Positions 56,501 through 64,000 of a DNA stretch of 64,000 nt are shown one piece after another. Positions within the stretch are counted from its first letter, which is position 1. Every line of letters begins with the position of its first letter. Both the position numbers and the translations under genes were made by a program. The notes beneath the pieces are model-generated. The model searched no databases and was not told the origin of the DNA. It was given only the letters and a program-made list of their open reading frames with translations. The DNA is from Pedobacter zeae. Lineage in GTDB: Bacteria; Bacteroidota; Bacteroidia; Sphingobacteriales; Sphingobacteriaceae. The stretch spans positions 248,001-312,000 of the forward strand of contig NZ_JACIEF010000002.1 in the NCBI RefSeq assembly GCF_014196715.1, read 5' to 3'.

Positions 56501-56693
56501 ATGGCTTCCTGCTAAAACAATAAAATCAGCGAGTTTGTCGGTAACAGGAAATAACCTCTGGTTATGGACAAAATACTATGGTGTAGATCCTGAATCCAGT
56601 TCTTTTGATTCAGGCAGTAATAACGATGGTTCTGCCGGTTTTACCTATCCAAGTGCCAGGACTATCCTTTTTTCTATTAATGTTGGTTTTTAA
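53565..56693 (+). CDS. SusC/RagA-type TonB-linked outer-membrane protein
   Basis: A 1042-residue SusC-family protein. Signal peptide to about Q23; carboxypeptidase-D-regulatory-like domain (about 25-105: TGKITSSDDGGPLPGVSIKI); plug domain with GDPLYVIDGVQI, DVNPEDIETINILKGGAATA and YGLRGANGVVVITTKKG; then the 22-strand barrel ending in the aromatic FSINVGF. SusC proteins import large ligands with energy from TonB. There is no N-terminal signalling extension, so no direct ECF/FecR control. Paired with SusD 12 bases downstream and an S9 peptidase, so the cargo is more likely peptide than glycan. Confidence 0.95.
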   Translation: MRKIFTSLVFLCILLTGVTTFAQVKTITGKITSSDDGGPLPGVSIKIKGTATGTSTDVTGVFTIQVPSPGAVLVISLIGYKTKELTVGSNTTINATLASDAQELQEVTISTALGITRQAKSLGYAAQTVNDKDLNFNHQPNLINALQGKVAGATISSTGGGPGQGANIRIRGVNSIDPNISGDPLYVIDGVQIDNTTSTLGANPGGTAYGARGVSNRASDVNPEDIETINILKGGAATALYGLRGANGVVVITTKKGKAGGVNINLNSTYGFDNVLISPDVQTEYTQGVRGIYTNPPAGIGPAWGPTIAEAKLIDPTHPDQLFNNYKQAFGTGQQIKNSVSAAGGSEAIKFFSSVSQLYQKGMMPNTDYKNFSARLNTDFTISSKLKASVNMNFNNSGGYTYSADRFGESLAYWSPRYDVSNSENPDGTQVYLGTNNPIWGTANNKLKGDVNRFIGGASVVYEPVKWLNFAYRFGVDTYNDNRIRTARGPMFTGENVYDNDFGFYGEYNTKFRTLNSTFVATFSSKIAEGLNGTLRVGQEIYDKRVKDIGVLGSQLSIYNFFNLGNAKVLTPSQAITEKRLVGYFGEATFDYNNYLFLTLTGRNDITSTLSKDNRSFFYPSASLSYVFSDHFKLPTAISQAKLRLSYAQIGKDASEYATSSGFVSYTGLPTGTTGLTISPNLGNPGLRAEFTNTFEAGLEMSFLKNRLGFDFTYYYSLSKDQIVRAQVSSATGYVSSFINAGDIRNRGVELVINGKPIVTEQFKWDVNLNLSANRNKVLTMPNGITELVYGAARGYGNAGVTMKLIEGQPYGNIYGSYFTRYSPQAQDPIFLDKNLPLLIGANGFPVISGGQQRLLGNSQPDYVIGLGNTFRYKQFSLNVLFDARLGFEKYNWLEDFYAAFGLPDYTADRRSYKVFDGVLANGTPNTKPVWLGQNTVDGVDYGEGYYRVYYRNVSEPFVSDASWVRLRSASLSYALPAKWLPAKTIKSASLSVTGNNLWLWTKYYGVDPESSSFDSGSNNDGSAGFTYPSARTILFSINVGF

Positions 56694-56705
56694 AAAGGAA
56701 ATACG

Positions 56706-58139
56706 ATGCAAAACAATATAAAATACACAATATTTTCAGCTTTAATAGCAACACTAAGCTTGCAAAGCTGTAAGGATAGCTACTTTGATAAATTAGCTGA
56801 TAACCCCAATCAGGTTACCGTTCCAACGCTGCCATCTTTATTGGCTACATCAACTGCAAAGGCAGGTATAAACAGTTATAATGTTGCCAGTATAATTGTA
56901 CCTTATGTACAATATACTGCAAATCCATCAGCCAGCGCAGCGGGCGATACTTATCAATCAATTGATTTCAGCTCCACCTGGGATGCACTTTATTTCGCGA
57001 TGGCCGATGCCAATGAAATGAAAAAACTTGCTACATCACAAGGATCAAGCGAATATAAAGGCGTTGCGGATGTACTGATTGCGTATAACCTGATTATGGT
57101 TAACGACTTATGGGGTAATGCGCCATTTTCACAGGCTTTTAATGTAACCAATTTTACCCCTAAATATGACAGCGGGCAAGAGGTTTACAACCAAAGCATG
57201 GCTCTTGTTGACGAGGCTATTGCAGAATTGGCCAAAACAAACGCAACCATAAAGCTCACTCCTGCAAGCGATCTTATTTATGGGACCTCCGGAACATCAG
57301 AGCGGGCAAACTGGTTAAAATTTGCCTATGCACTTAAGGCAAGGCTTTTAAATAAAGTAAGTAAAACATCCGCCTATAATGCAACAGCGGTACTTAACGC
57401 AGTAAGTAACTCATTTACTTCTAATGCGGATGATGCTGCTATGGGAACTTTTGTAACCAGAAACTTTTGGGCAAGTGTGGCCATCGCAAATGCATCTCAA
57501 TCATTAGGCGGATGGCTTTCTGAACAATTGATCGATCAGCTTAATGGCACTACATATGGTTTGTTCGACCCCAGAATTGCGAAAATAACCGATAAAACCA
57601 TTAATAATATTTACATCGGTACGGTAAATGGCGCAGGTAACCGGGGTACCGGAGGCAATACAACTAAAGATGAATGTTATATCTCTGTCAACTCGCCTTG
57701 GACCAGTCCAACATCCCCAATATTTATTGCAACCTATGCCGAATTAAAGTTTATTGAAGCGGAAGCTGCATTAGCCACTGACAGGCCGCGGGCTTATGCT
57801 GCTTACCTGGCCGCAATAGGAGCTAATATGGATAAATTTCAGGTGGCTGCTGCTGATAAGGCCATTTATTTGGCCGATCCACGGGTAGCAGTTGGTGCAG
57901 CCTCTTTAACCAAAGATTTAATCTTAAAAGAAAAATATGTTGCCACTTATCTGAATCCTGAAGCCTGGAATGATGCCCGCCGATACGATTATAAATATAA
58001 AGATTTTACGCTTCCCGTAAATGCGGTCTTAACTGATTTTATCCGCCGGTTAGATTATCCGCAGGGCGAAAGAAGTAAAAATGGTAGTAATGTGCCTGTA
58101 GATGTGCCAAGAACAACCAGGTTGTGGTGGGATCAGTAA
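56706..58139 (+). CDS. SusD/RagB-like surface lipoprotein (SusD-like_2 type)
   Basis: A 477-residue lipoprotein with lipobox LSLQSC (Cys23) followed by KDSYFD. The TPR-like helical body and ELKFIEAEAAL, DRPRAYAAYLAAI and TYLNPEAWNDARRYDY segments match the SusD-like_2 group. It captures the substrate on the cell surface and forms the lid of the SusC transporter. Members of this group occur often with peptidases. It starts 12 bases after SusC and is followed at 58230 by a prolyl-oligopeptidase-type enzyme. Confidence 0.93.
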   Translation: MQNNIKYTIFSALIATLSLQSCKDSYFDKLADNPNQVTVPTLPSLLATSTAKAGINSYNVASIIVPYVQYTANPSASAAGDTYQSIDFSSTWDALYFAMADANEMKKLATSQGSSEYKGVADVLIAYNLIMVNDLWGNAPFSQAFNVTNFTPKYDSGQEVYNQSMALVDEAIAELAKTNATIKLTPASDLIYGTSGTSERANWLKFAYALKARLLNKVSKTSAYNATAVLNAVSNSFTSNADDAAMGTFVTRNFWASVAIANASQSLGGWLSEQLIDQLNGTTYGLFDPRIAKITDKTINNIYIGTVNGAGNRGTGGNTTKDECYISVNSPWTSPTSPIFIATYAELKFIEAEAALATDRPRAYAAYLAAIGANMDKFQVAAADKAIYLADPRVAVGAASLTKDLILKEKYVATYLNPEAWNDARRYDYKYKDFTLPVNAVLTDFIRRLDYPQGERSKNGSNVPVDVPRTTRLWWDQ

Positions 58140-58229
58140 GATAAAGCGTATAGGGTGTGGCGGAAAGCGTTTTGTACACCATTTGCCAAACGCTATTCGC
58201 CATGCGCCCAACGCCAAACCCTTTACAAA

Positions 58230-60314
58230 ATGAAGAAACTATCGATTATCCTATTCGTTTTACTTTCTGCTTACGGTGTATTCGCGCAGTCGTTCAGTTT
58301 AAAATCTGTTTTATCTTATCCTTTTCCAAGCCAGTTGGTGGCCGCCCCGGTTGGTGCTAAAATCGCCTGGGCTGCGAACGAACAGGGTAAAAGAAATATT
58401 TATGTAGCACAGGCCCCGCATTACCAAGCAGTAAAAATTACAGATTATAGTGAAGACGACGGTCAGGAGCTAACCGGTTTATCTATTTCTGCTGATGGAA
58501 AGTGGATCGTATTTGTACGCGGTGGGGATCATGGGGGAAGGGATGGCGGTCCGGTTAATGCAAATTCGTCTCCTATTGCACCCAAAGTTCAGGTATTTTG
58601 CATTCCTTTTGAGGGGGGTAAAACAGTGCTTTTGGGCGAAGGCGATTATCCGGTTATTTCACCCAATAGCGACCAGGTTATTTTTACTAAAAATGGTCAG
58701 GTGATGATCAGCCCTGTTGACGGAACATCGGCAGCGAAAAATCTATTTTACGCAAAAGGAATAAATGGGTCCTGTAAATGGTCGCCCGATGGCAAAAAAG
58801 TTGCTTTTATTTCCAATCGTAACGATCATTCTTTTTTAGGGATTTATACCGACCAGCAAACACCGGTTAAATGGCTATTGCCGTCTTTCTCCAAAGATAA
58901 TACCCCGGTATGGTCGCCGGATGGAAATGACATTGCATTTATAAGAACACCCGGTGCCGGCGGTGAAACCGACTCCATTTTAACCAGGAAGCATCAGCCA
59001 TGGGCCATTTGGACAGTAAATGTTAATACAGGTACTGGAAAACAGATCTGGAAAGCCCCCGAAACTTTACGCGGTTCTTTCCCTTCAATTGATGGTGGGG
59101 CAAACTTATTATGGGCCGATGGAAAAATTATTTTTACCTCTTATGAAGACGGGTGGCCGCACCTTTATGCCATTAATCCCGACGGATCAAAAAAAGTGTT
59201 GCTCACCCCCGGTAATTTTGCTGTAGAGAACATTAAGTTAAGTACCGATAAGAAAACATTGGTTTTTGCAGCCAATACAGGCAAAGATGCCGATGACCTG
59301 GATAGGCGGCACATTTATAAAGTTTCGGTCAGCCAGGCCGATATGCAACCCTTAACCCATGGGAAAGGCATAGAAGCCTATCCGGTTATTTCGGGCGATA
59401 TCCAAACATTTTTCTGTTTAAGCGCTACTGCCGAAAGACCGCTTTTACCTGCGCTTATCAATCCCGGAAAAGCACTAAAACTCATTGGCGAATCCCTTAT
59501 TCCAAATGATTTTCCCCTCAGAGAGATGGTGCTGCCTCAGCATGTTAACTTCAAAGCTGCTGACGGAAGTACCGTTTATGGCCAATTGTTCTCCCCAAAA
59601 AAAGCGGTTAAAAATCAACCTGCTATCGTATATGTACACGGTGGCCCGCAAAGGCAAATGCTTTTAGGCTGGAATCCTATGGATTACTATTCGATAGATT
59701 ATGCCTTAAATCAATACCTCGTTCATCTTGGCTTTATGGTTCTTTCTGTTAATTACCGCCTGGGGACCGGCTATGGTTATGATTTTCATAAACCCTTGCA
59801 TGCAGGAGCGCAGGGTGCATCAGAATACCAGGATATTAAAGCCGCGGGCGACTGGCTTGCCAGACAGCCCATGATCAACAAAGAAAAAATCGGGATTTAT
59901 GGAGGTTCTTATGGCGGATACCTGACCGCGCTTGCCCTTGGTAAAGATTCTAAATTGTTTGCTGCAGGGGTAGATATACATGGCGTAAATAACCGGTTTA
60001 CTACTTTAGCCCAGGAGGGACGGAAGCCCGCACCCGATGCAGCTCTTGCTGAAAAGGTAGCCGAAGAATCGTCGCCGGTAAGTTATGTAAATACCTGGAC
60101 TTCGCCCACATTGATTATTCATGCTGATGATGATAGAAACGTTGCTTTTAACCAAAGTGTAGACCTCATTAAACGTTTTGAAGATAAGAAGTTTGATTTT
60201 GAGTTTCTCGCCATCCCGGATGATACCCACCACTGGATGAAATTTTCTAACGGTTTAAAAGTAAGCGAAGCAACCGCCGATTTCCTTAAAAGAAAGTTAA
60301 TGGAGAAAAAATAG
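58230..60314 (+). CDS. S9 family prolyl-oligopeptidase-type peptidase
   Basis: The ATG at 58230 begins a signal peptide (MKKLSIILFVLLSAYGVFAQ); an upstream frame from 58155 has no signal. The 694-residue enzyme has an N-terminal WD40-like beta-propeller (about 25-420, SPDGKK and SPDGND repeats) and a C-terminal alpha/beta hydrolase with Ser560 (YGGSYGGY), Asp in IIHADDDRNV (633-635) and His667 in DDTHHW. Such enzymes release di- or tripeptides from oligopeptides in the periplasm. Its position after SusC/SusD suggests the pair imports peptides that this enzyme shortens. Confidence 0.93.
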   Translation: MKKLSIILFVLLSAYGVFAQSFSLKSVLSYPFPSQLVAAPVGAKIAWAANEQGKRNIYVAQAPHYQAVKITDYSEDDGQELTGLSISADGKWIVFVRGGDHGGRDGGPVNANSSPIAPKVQVFCIPFEGGKTVLLGEGDYPVISPNSDQVIFTKNGQVMISPVDGTSAAKNLFYAKGINGSCKWSPDGKKVAFISNRNDHSFLGIYTDQQTPVKWLLPSFSKDNTPVWSPDGNDIAFIRTPGAGGETDSILTRKHQPWAIWTVNVNTGTGKQIWKAPETLRGSFPSIDGGANLLWADGKIIFTSYEDGWPHLYAINPDGSKKVLLTPGNFAVENIKLSTDKKTLVFAANTGKDADDLDRRHIYKVSVSQADMQPLTHGKGIEAYPVISGDIQTFFCLSATAERPLLPALINPGKALKLIGESLIPNDFPLREMVLPQHVNFKAADGSTVYGQLFSPKKAVKNQPAIVYVHGGPQRQMLLGWNPMDYYSIDYALNQYLVHLGFMVLSVNYRLGTGYGYDFHKPLHAGAQGASEYQDIKAAGDWLARQPMINKEKIGIYGGSYGGYLTALALGKDSKLFAAGVDIHGVNNRFTTLAQEGRKPAPDAALAEKVAEESSPVSYVNTWTSPTLIIHADDDRNVAFNQSVDLIKRFEDKKFDFEFLAIPDDTHHWMKFSNGLKVSEATADFLKRKLMEKK

Positions 60315-60330
60315 TTTGAAATCGTATGTT

Positions 60331-60350
60331 CATCCTGAGCCTGTCGAAGG
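60331..60350. repeat. REP-like half element
   Basis: catcctgagcctgtcgaagg is one arm of the repeat family found at 4161-4240 and 41811-41880. No opposing arm is seen nearby; it lies between the convergent peptidase and binding-protein genes. Confidence 0.5.
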
Positions 60351-60406
60351 GCCACACTATTTAATGTTAAAGGTTTTAAACAAGCCCGGGCTGATCACAT
60401 TGATTT

Positions 60407-62047
60407 TTATGTTGCGCTTTTTTTAATCCTCTTCAAAATCATTAAACTCAAGGGATTAAAAGAATATCCGCTAATGTTGTTCTGTAGCATTACTACAGAC
60501 TGATCGTAAAACAAGGGTACAACCGGCGAGTAATCCATAACCATCTGGTCCATTTTGCGGTACAGCTCAAATCTCTTTTCATCATTGGCTTCGTAATAGC
60601 ATTTCTCGAAAAGCTCGTCGAATGCTTTGTTGTAGAAAGCCGTATAATTGGGTCCGTAAGGCACTTTGTTTTTGGAGTAGAACATGGAGAGGAAGTTTTC
60701 TCCATCGCCATAATCTGCCAGCCAGGAGCCGCGGAAAAAATTGACGTGATTTTTCGACATCAGGTCTCTTAAACTGGCGCTTGGACTGACATCAATTTTT
60801 ACCTTGATGCCAATCGCTGTAAGCTCGCCCTGGATAAACTCAATCAGATCTTTATAAGTGGTGGTGGTATTTAAGGTTACCTCGGCAAGGCCTTTACCTT
60901 CAGGATAGCCGGCTTCTGCCAAAAGCTTGGCAGCAAGTTTAGGATTATAGGCATACCCCCGTACAGCCAAGCTGTCGAAACCTGGCATTCCTTTCGGAAT
61001 AAAACCAGAAGTGGCCGCAACACCGATCCCATTTCTTAAGTATTTGATCAGTCGATCGCGGTCTATGGCATAATTAATAGCCTGCCTGATTTTTTTCTGC
61101 CTCAATGGCGATTTTTTCACAATCGAAAGATTTGTGTCTACCAATATTCCAACATATTCTGTACACAGGTACGGACTTTTGGTCAGCGTAAATTTTCCCT
61201 TGTATTTTGAGGTCATTTTTCCGCTTTTGGTCAGGATATCATCGCGGTAGCTTCCGTCAACATTGTAATAAAAATCAAGGTCTTTTTTTAGGAAACTCAT
61301 AAAACCACTCTGTTTATCCGTTATAAATGTGGCTTTTACTGCATCAAGATAAGGCAGTGCCTTTCCTTTTTCATCTTTTTCGAAATAATGTTCGTTTTTT
61401 AAAAGTACGAGTATTTCACCTTCTTTCCAGTATTTAAACCTAAACGGGCCGGTTCCAACCGGGTGACTTCTAAAGTCCTTCCCATAATGTTCTACCACCT
61501 CTTTGGGTACTACTGAGCAGTATTGTGTGGTAAGCAAACTCATAAACGGCGGAAAAGGACGAACCAGTTTAATCTTGAACGTGGAATCGTTCAGTGCTAT
61601 AAAATTGTTTTTATCTTTCACTTTATCACTAAAAATCCAACCGCCCGATGAGGCTACTTTTGGATCAATCAATCTGTAAAAGCTGTACACAAAATCGCTT
61701 GCCACAACTTTTCTGCCTTTTCCATTTTTGAATATCGGATCGTCATGAAAATAAACATCATTACGCAGATTGAAGGTGTAGGTGAGTGCATCTTCCGAAA
61801 CCTGCCAACTTTTTGCAATGCACGGAAGGGTTTGCAGGGATGAATCGATCTGTACCAGTCCGTTAAAGATTTGGTTCGTCATCCAGATGGCGTTCTGGTT
61901 GCGGGCAAAGGCAGGATCAATGGAGGTTAAACCCTGGTCGAGATTGATATTGAATACTTTTTTGTCTTTGTGCTCATTGCTTTCCTTACAGGAAAAGAGT
62001 AAGATGATACAAAAAATCCAAAATATATATTTAAATGAGCCACGCAT
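60407..62047 (-). CDS. Peptide-binding lipoprotein of ABC type (SBP_bac_5 family)
   Basis: Start is the ATG at 62047, which begins a lipoprotein signal (IILLFSC, Cys20); a longer upstream frame has no signal. The 546-residue protein has the SBP family 5 pattern of DppA/OppA: LTSIDPAFARNQNAIWMTNQIF, DDALTYTF-like EDALTYTFNLRNDVYFHDD, HPVGTGPFRF and KKIRQAINYAIDRDRLI. These proteins bind oligopeptides for ABC import. No permease or ATPase gene is in the window, so it may work with a distant transporter. It is divergent, 40-46 bases from the BtuF-like gene. Confidence 0.9.
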   Translation of the reverse strand: MRGSFKYIFWIFCIILLFSCKESNEHKDKKVFNINLDQGLTSIDPAFARNQNAIWMTNQIFNGLVQIDSSLQTLPCIAKSWQVSEDALTYTFNLRNDVYFHDDPIFKNGKGRKVVASDFVYSFYRLIDPKVASSGGWIFSDKVKDKNNFIALNDSTFKIKLVRPFPPFMSLLTTQYCSVVPKEVVEHYGKDFRSHPVGTGPFRFKYWKEGEILVLLKNEHYFEKDEKGKALPYLDAVKATFITDKQSGFMSFLKKDLDFYYNVDGSYRDDILTKSGKMTSKYKGKFTLTKSPYLCTEYVGILVDTNLSIVKKSPLRQKKIRQAINYAIDRDRLIKYLRNGIGVAATSGFIPKGMPGFDSLAVRGYAYNPKLAAKLLAEAGYPEGKGLAEVTLNTTTTYKDLIEFIQGELTAIGIKVKIDVSPSASLRDLMSKNHVNFFRGSWLADYGDGENFLSMFYSKNKVPYGPNYTAFYNKAFDELFEKCYYEANDEKRFELYRKMDQMVMDYSPVVPLFYDQSVVMLQNNISGYSFNPLSLMILKRIKKSAT

Positions 62048-62093
62048 GCGATCAGGAATGTTATTTTTGCACAAATTAATAAATTTAATGCAG

Positions 62094-62546
62094 ATGTCTT
62101 TTTTAAACGATTTATTTATTGGCCTCGATGCTGCTAAACAGGAAGAACTACAGGAACGTTTAGATTTAGTGGAACACAAAATTAAATTTATGGATAAAAT
62201 GCCTGTAGCCTGCCTGGATACCGGAAACAATCCTGGTTATCTTTTGTCAGAAGAGATCGCATTGGCAGGAGGCAGGTTGGAAACGGATATTTTAAGTGCT
62301 GCTTTCATCATTTACTACCAGCCGGGTAAAACCTTAACAGATTTGATGCGCGAAGTGCCTTCTGTATTGGATACCGATTGGCCGGCCGTAAAAAACAGCC
62401 GCATCATTTTATTGAACGACGATGCTGAACGCGAAAGAACTGCCGAAAATGCGGTTTCATTAATTGAAGATATTGCCGAAATGTTACATCCCGGTTCTTT
62501 TATTTTCGGCCACGAAGGTGATAAGTGGATCAGGTTTGAAGTTTAA
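62094..62546 (+). CDS. Truncated BtuF-like (cobalamin/siderophore SBP-related) cytoplasmic protein
   Basis: A 150-residue protein starting MSFLNDLFIGLD (an ATG two codons upstream, 62088, is an alternative). It has no signal peptide. The pattern MPVACLDTGNNPGYLLSEEIALAGG, a DTDWPAVKNSRIILL block and SLIEDIAEMLHPGSF is reminiscent of the C-terminal half of type III periplasmic binding proteins such as BtuF, which normally have about 270 residues and are exported. Here only one lobe remains and it is likely cytoplasmic. Ligand and function are unknown; the similarity is judged by eye. Confidence 0.6.
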   Translation: MSFLNDLFIGLDAAKQEELQERLDLVEHKIKFMDKMPVACLDTGNNPGYLLSEEIALAGGRLETDILSAAFIIYYQPGKTLTDLMREVPSVLDTDWPAVKNSRIILLNDDAERERTAENAVSLIEDIAEMLHPGSFIFGHEGDKWIRFEV

Positions 62547-62592
62547 ATGAGATTAGGGAGGTTAGATATGAGACAGATGAAAAAGTAATCCT

Positions 62593-62613
62593 GTTGGGCT
62601 CAAAAGCCCCAAC
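62593..62613. terminator. Possible hairpin between convergent genes
   Basis: gttggg (62593-62598) pairs with the ccccaac end (62607-62613) across a ctcaaaag loop. There is no long T run, so the terminator call is weak. Confidence 0.3.
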
Positions 62614-62629
62614 CTTCCTGCCTTCAACC

Positions 62630-63967
62630 TTAAAGTTCTCTGATCTGGTATTCTTCTATCTTGCGGTAAAGCGTAGTTAAACCAATGCCCAATAACCGCG
62701 AAGTTTCTGTTTTGTTTCCTTTGGTATGGATCAGCACTTTTTGGATATGCTGTTTTTCTATCTGTTGCAGGTTATAATCGTTTTCTATTGGCGCAAACTC
62801 AAAAAACTCCGGTGGAAGTGCAGTTGCACTCAGTGTATCGCCATCTGATAAAATGACCAAACGTTCTATTACGTTTTTTAATTCACGGATATTTCCCTTC
62901 CAGTTGTAATCGCTCAAAATAGATAAAATCTTATCGTTCATTTTGGGTGTCGGGCGGTTCACCTTATCGGCAAAATCTTTTAAATAATGTTTAGCCAATG
63001 CAGGGATATCGGCTTTACGTTCCCTGAGCGGTGGCAAAATGATGGTGAAAACCGAAAGCCGGTAATAAAGGTCAGACCTGAATTTTCCGGATGCCGCATC
63101 TGCTTTTAAATCTTTGTTGGTGGCAGCTAAAATCCGCACGTTTACCTGTTGGGTTAAGGTATCGCCCACTTTTATAAAAGTTTGGCTTTCCAGTACCCGT
63201 AATAATTTGGCTTGTAAATCGAGGTTCATTTCGCCTATCTCATCCAATAGTAAGGTACCTCCATTGGCTTCTTCAAGCAAGCCCTTTTTATCTTTATTTG
63301 CGCCGGTAAAGGCCCCTGCCTTGTAACCGAACAGTTCGCTCTCCAATAAATCGGGACTAAAACCGCTGCAGTTTAAGGCTACAAATGGTTTGGCCGCTCT
63401 CGGACTTTCGTAATGGATAGATTGGGCGAAAACTTCCTTTCCTGTACCGGTTTCGCCTAACAGCAATACCGTAGTATCAGTTGCACTTACTTTTTTGGCA
63501 AGATCAATGGCTTCTTTTAAGGCTTTTGATTGACCGATAATGGTTTCGAAGCTGTGTTTTTTGGCGATTTTATTTTCCAGGTCAGAAACCCTTCGCTGCA
63601 GGTTCGATTTATCCATGGCTTTGTATAAAAGCGGAATAATCTTATCGTTATCGTCGCCTTTTACGAGATAATCAAATGCCCCATTCTTAATAGCCAAAAC
63701 GCCATCAGAAATGGTACCGTAAGCAGTGAGGTTTATAATTTCCACATAAGGTTTTATGGCTTTAAGATCTTTAACCAGCGCAACGCCATTTACATCAGGC
63801 AGTTTTACATCACTGATAACAATACTCACATCATTGTTTTTAAGTAATTTAAGGCCTTCTTTCCCAGTACCTGCCTGTAAGGTTTTAAAACCTTCGAGTT
63901 CTATAATTCTGGAAAGTAAACTGCTGATTTTCTTTTCATCATCGATGATGAGGACCATCCCATTCAT
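62630..63967 (-). CDS. NtrC-family sigma-54-dependent response regulator
   Basis: A 445-residue protein: receiver domain (about 4-120) with phosphoacceptor Asp53 (VISDVKLP), Thr81 and Lys103; AAA+ sigma-54 activator domain (about 140-375) with Walker A GETGTGKE (171-178), GAFTGA (218-223) and Walker B LLLDEIGEM; and a C-terminal Fis-type HTH (about 400-442, TKGNKTETSRLLGIGLTTLYRK). It activates sigma-54 promoters after phosphorylation by a partner kinase. The conserved Lys103 is followed by Gly (VKGDD) instead of the usual Pro. The kinase may lie just beyond the right edge. Confidence 0.95.
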   Translation of the reverse strand: MNGMVLIIDDEKKISSLLSRIIELEGFKTLQAGTGKEGLKLLKNNDVSIVISDVKLPDVNGVALVKDLKAIKPYVEIINLTAYGTISDGVLAIKNGAFDYLVKGDDNDKIIPLLYKAMDKSNLQRRVSDLENKIAKKHSFETIIGQSKALKEAIDLAKKVSATDTTVLLLGETGTGKEVFAQSIHYESPRAAKPFVALNCSGFSPDLLESELFGYKAGAFTGANKDKKGLLEEANGGTLLLDEIGEMNLDLQAKLLRVLESQTFIKVGDTLTQQVNVRILAATNKDLKADAASGKFRSDLYYRLSVFTIILPPLRERKADIPALAKHYLKDFADKVNRPTPKMNDKILSILSDYNWKGNIRELKNVIERLVILSDGDTLSATALPPEFFEFAPIENDYNLQQIEKQHIQKVLIHTKGNKTETSRLLGIGLTTLYRKIEEYQIREL

Positions 63968-64000
63968 AGGTAAAAATTATGCTGCAATATTAACAATAAA

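Overview
The window looks like a chromosomal segment of a member of the Bacteroidota, most likely Sphingobacteriaceae close to Pedobacter. The evidence is moderate GC, a T9SS C-terminal sorting domain, PorV, a hybrid two-component system (HTCS), Bacteroidota-type ECF sigma factor, SusC/SusD pair, GH97 enzymes, and TAnnTTTG-like promoter elements. No rRNA, tRNA, CRISPR array, insertion sequence or phage gene was recognised.

Region 1 (1-37571) is a large glycan-degradation island. It opens with the 3' part of a secreted LamG/Ig-like/CBM3 protein carrying a T9SS tail. It then holds three alginate-lyase-superfamily proteins, a GH5-ricin lipoprotein, a GH88 unsaturated uronyl hydrolase, three GH97 enzymes, two GH43-like enzymes, a GH29 fucosidase, a GH35 beta-galactosidase and an unassigned alpha/beta hydrolase. 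A FucP-type transporter, an apparent oxidative L-fucose module (mutarotase, aldo/keto reductase, zinc dehydrogenase) and a ROK kinase complete the catabolism. Regulators are an HTCS, an AraC protein and an ECF sigma factor without an anti-sigma neighbour. No SusC/SusD pair lies in this region; instead an extra PorV gene ends the last operon. The enzyme mix points to an acidic, fucose- and galactose-containing glycan such as glucuronylated type II arabinogalactan or a bacterial exopolysaccharide. This is inference.

Region 2 (37830-42816) holds unrelated housekeeping and stress genes: an ArsB-like pump, catalase-peroxidase KatG and a small cupin protein.

Region 3 (42955-50355) is a lipid-modification cluster, all on the plus strand: fatty acid desaturase, DUF1475 membrane protein, DUF1295 membrane protein, two different Cfa-type SAM methyltransferases, an FAD oxidoreductase and a DUF1365 protein. 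Its intergenic gaps carry many inverted-repeat (REP-like) elements.

Region 4 (50647-63967) has an outer-membrane beta-barrel TonB receptor, a SusC/SusD pair followed by an S9 peptidase (probably peptide uptake), an orphan peptide-binding lipoprotein, a truncated BtuF-like protein and an NtrC-family sigma-54 activator.
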